Below, piece by piece: positions 6,701 through 11,037 of a DNA stretch of 11,037 nt (the stretch's first letter is position 1; every line of letters begins with the position of its first letter). A program made the translations under genes and the position numbers. The DNA comes from JANPII01 sp031424915 (GTDB lineage Bacteria > Pseudomonadota > Alphaproteobacteria > Rickettsiales > Midichloriaceae): assembly GCA_031424915.1 (NCBI GenBank), contig JANPII010000125.1, forward strand, positions 1 through 11,037, written 5' to 3'. Below the pieces are notes generated by a model. The model had not been told where the DNA came from. It worked only from the letters and a program-made list of their open reading frames with translations, and made no database searches.

Positions 6701-7913
6701 CTAACGCGTCCCACACTTCCGCACGTTCCATTTCTACCATCTTTTTGGCAAATTTCAGAGTAATGCCTGGGTTTTTCTTTTCTAGTTTATGATAGATAAA
6801 GGGCTTAAATAATTCTAAAGCCATCTTTTTTGGTAAACCACACTGATGTAGCTTCAGCTCTGGGCCAACCACAATTACCGAACGGCCAGAATAATCCACC
6901 CTTTTACCTAAAAGGTTTTGACGGAAACGACCTTGTTTACCTTTTAATAAATCAGATAAAGACTTGTATGGCCCCTTCTTAGTTGCGCTCTTGACAGCTT
7001 TGCCATGGCGGCCATTATCAAATAACGCATCCACCGCTTCCTGCAGCATACGTTTTTCATTACGAATAATAATTTCCGGGGCACGTAGTTCAATCAGTCT
7101 CTTCAAGCGGTTGTTACGATTAATAACTTTGCGGTATAGCTCATTTAAATCAGAAGTAGCAAAACGCCCGCCATCTAGCATCACCAAGGGACGTAAATCT
7201 GGTGGTAGAACAGGCAGTACTTCAAGAACCATCCACTGAGGCTCATTGCCAGATTCAATAAAATCTTCGATAAGTTTAAGACGCTTAACTACTTTCTTAC
7301 GTTTGGTTTCAGACGTGGTGTTGGAGAGTTCTTCACGCAATACCTTGGCTTCAGATTTTAGGTCGATGCTCTGTAGCATATGGCGAATAGCCTCCGCCCC
7401 CATACCTGCTTTAAAGCTATCACTGCCAAAAGTATCTTGCATTTCCATTAACTCATCATCACTCAATAGCTGATGAGGATTTGCATTAGTCACTCCTTGA
7501 TCAATAACTACATGGCTCTCCATATAAAGTACTTTTTCCAAGTCCTTAAGTGGCATATCTAATAGTGTTGCAATCTTAGAAGGCAAAGAACGCATAAACC
7601 AGATGTGTACAACTGGGCTTGCTAGATCAATGTGGCCCATACGCTCACGCCGCACCTTAGACAGGGTCACCTCCACACCGCACTTTTCACAGACCACGCC
7701 ACGGTATTTCATTCGCTTGTATTTACCGCACGAGCATTCATAGTCTTTCACTGGTCCAAAAATCTTGGCACAGAATAAACCACCCTGCTCCGGCTTTGCG
7801 GTGCGATAGTTTACTGTATCTGCCTTAGTGATTGACCCATAAGACCAATTTTTGATCTGTTCTGGGCTGACAATAGATACTCGAATATTATCGAAACTAC
7901 GGTAATCTGCCAT
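3747..7913 (-). CDS. rpoC: DNA-directed RNA polymerase subunit beta'
   Basis: RpoC carries the catalytic Mg and, with RpoB, forms the active-site cleft of core RNA polymerase. The gene is complete at 1388 residues, normal for alphaproteobacteria, which lack the large trigger-loop insertion of E. coli. The N-terminal zinc site has Cys60, Cys62, Cys75 and Cys78. The catalytic motif NADFDGDQM is at 450-458 (Asp452, 454, 456). The bridge-helix region lies around 750-795, the second zinc site uses Cys802, Cys876, Cys883 and Cys886, and the trigger loop region is QLTMRTFHMWG (917-927). The protein ends in an Ala/Glu-rich tail. The start ATG at 7913 has a good GAGG ribosome site 7 nt upstream and follows the rpoB stop by 38 nt, so the two share an operon. 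Odd point: residues 925-926 are Met-Trp where most bacteria have Ile-Gly or Thr-Gly, right after the catalytic His924. Confidence 0.98.
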   Translation of the reverse strand: MADYRSFDNIRVSIVSPEQIKNWSYGSITKADTVNYRTAKPEQGGLFCAKIFGPVKDYECSCGKYKRMKYRGVVCEKCGVEVTLSKVRRERMGHIDLASPVVHIWFMRSLPSKIATLLDMPLKDLEKVLYMESHVVIDQGVTNANPHQLLSDDELMEMQDTFGSDSFKAGMGAEAIRHMLQSIDLKSEAKVLREELSNTTSETKRKKVVKRLKLIEDFIESGNEPQWMVLEVLPVLPPDLRPLVMLDGGRFATSDLNELYRKVINRNNRLKRLIELRAPEIIIRNEKRMLQEAVDALFDNGRHGKAVKSATKKGPYKSLSDLLKGKQGRFRQNLLGKRVDYSGRSVIVVGPELKLHQCGLPKKMALELFKPFIYHKLEKKNPGITLKFAKKMVEMERAEVWDALEEVIREHPVLLNRAPTLHRLGIQAFEPVLIEGKAIQLHPLVCAAFNADFDGDQMAVHVPISIEACVEARTLMMSTNNILSPQNGRPIVVPAQDMILGLYYITLELEGEEGEGGVYGDIAEIEHAIHADKLSIHAKIKCRRKKILHDGTVQNILVDTTPGRVLLSEVLPADASLSFELINKLMTKKEVAKLIEHVYRHCGQKQTVLFVDHIMQLGFRYACTAGISMGKDDMIIPDSKGPLMAETEEEVRKYENQYADGLITIREKYNKVVDAWSRCSEKIAHRMMEMIATKPRGLIVGAGQLRINNIFMMADSGARGSVAQIKQLAGMRGLMTRPSGEIIENPIKSNFKEGLTPLEYFTSTHGARKGLADMALKTANSGYLTRKLVDVSQDCIVIENDCGTTNGLLAQALIENGDVVVELSEAILGRIAATNIHHPTTGQQIIEASGLIDELTVEKIEEAGIDTVKIRSVITCESKNGVCCRCYGRDLAMGSLVNVGEAVGVVAAQSIGEPGTQLTMRTFHMWGVSTNSTSQSSVIGSYEGHILISHRNVVIDSNGKKIVMSRSCEILILDDKNAEKARHKVPYGAKLLVDDGDKVLPGQKLADWDPFTIPIITEKSGTAVFVDLLTGVSVREVMDEATGITNRVVVDWRQQAKGTELRPRIVLHDEHGNVITLANGLEARYMLPVDVILNIRDGQQVHAGDVIARIPKEASKTKDITGGLPRVVELFEARKPKNLSVIAEKDGYIEFGKDYKSKRRIVIRAIEEGGEAVEYLVPRGKHIVVSEGDFVSKGDMLMDGTPSPHDILRVMGVEALAKYMTHEIQQVYRLQGVKIDDKHIEVVLRQMLRKVEVVDPGETTFLMGQQIDCEEFDHENTRTIEKGYMPAVAMPVLLGITKASLNTDSFLSAASFQDTTRVLTEAAVAGKVDRLRGLKEAIIVGSLIPAGTGFYIHQLRREAHRRDKEVEKAQAEQAAIAAAAAPEEEPAA

Positions 7914-7951
7914 TGTGCTACCTCAATCCTGGTATAAATTTATATGACTTT

Positions 7952-11037
<3,086 letters not shown>

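Overview
The window looks like a piece of a small-genome, AT-rich alphaproteobacterium, probably an intracellular lineage of the Rickettsiales or Holosporales type. The reasons are the alphaproteobacterial form of RpoB and RpoC, long AT-rich non-coding gaps, and two copies of a short palindromic repeat resembling the dispersed palindromic elements of Rickettsiales genomes. The genus cannot be fixed from this sequence alone.

Layout from left to right. Positions 1-45 are the 3' part of a tRNA-Thr(UGU) whose 5' half lies outside the window. Positions 46-766 hold no convincing protein gene, but contain one palindromic repeat (112-190), a 23-nt-arm inverted repeat (303-372) and a strong sigma70-type promoter on the minus strand (612-640). 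That promoter points into about 300 nt of sequence able to fold, so a non-coding RNA is likely; its family is unresolved. A Ppx/GppA-type phosphatase (minus, TTG start, with its own good promoter) is divergent from rpe, ribulose-phosphate 3-epimerase (plus). rpe converges with a small unrecognised four-helix membrane protein (minus). A 371-nt gap containing the second palindromic repeat follows. The rest is the end of the rpoBC operon on the minus strand: all of rpoC (3747-7913) and the 3' three-quarters of rpoB (7952 to the window edge).

The genes do not form one pathway. rpoB and rpoC encode the two large subunits of core RNA polymerase and are co-transcribed 38 nt apart. rpe belongs to the pentose phosphate pathway. 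The Ppx/GppA protein would act on polyphosphate or (p)ppGpp if active.

Points worth a second look are the putative minus-strand RNA near 300-607, an unusual Met-Trp in the otherwise conserved trigger-loop motif of RpoC, several substitutions in the rifampicin-pocket region of RpoB, and departures from family consensus at key loops of the Ppx/GppA and Rpe proteins. No defence system, CRISPR array, phage or insertion sequence was seen.
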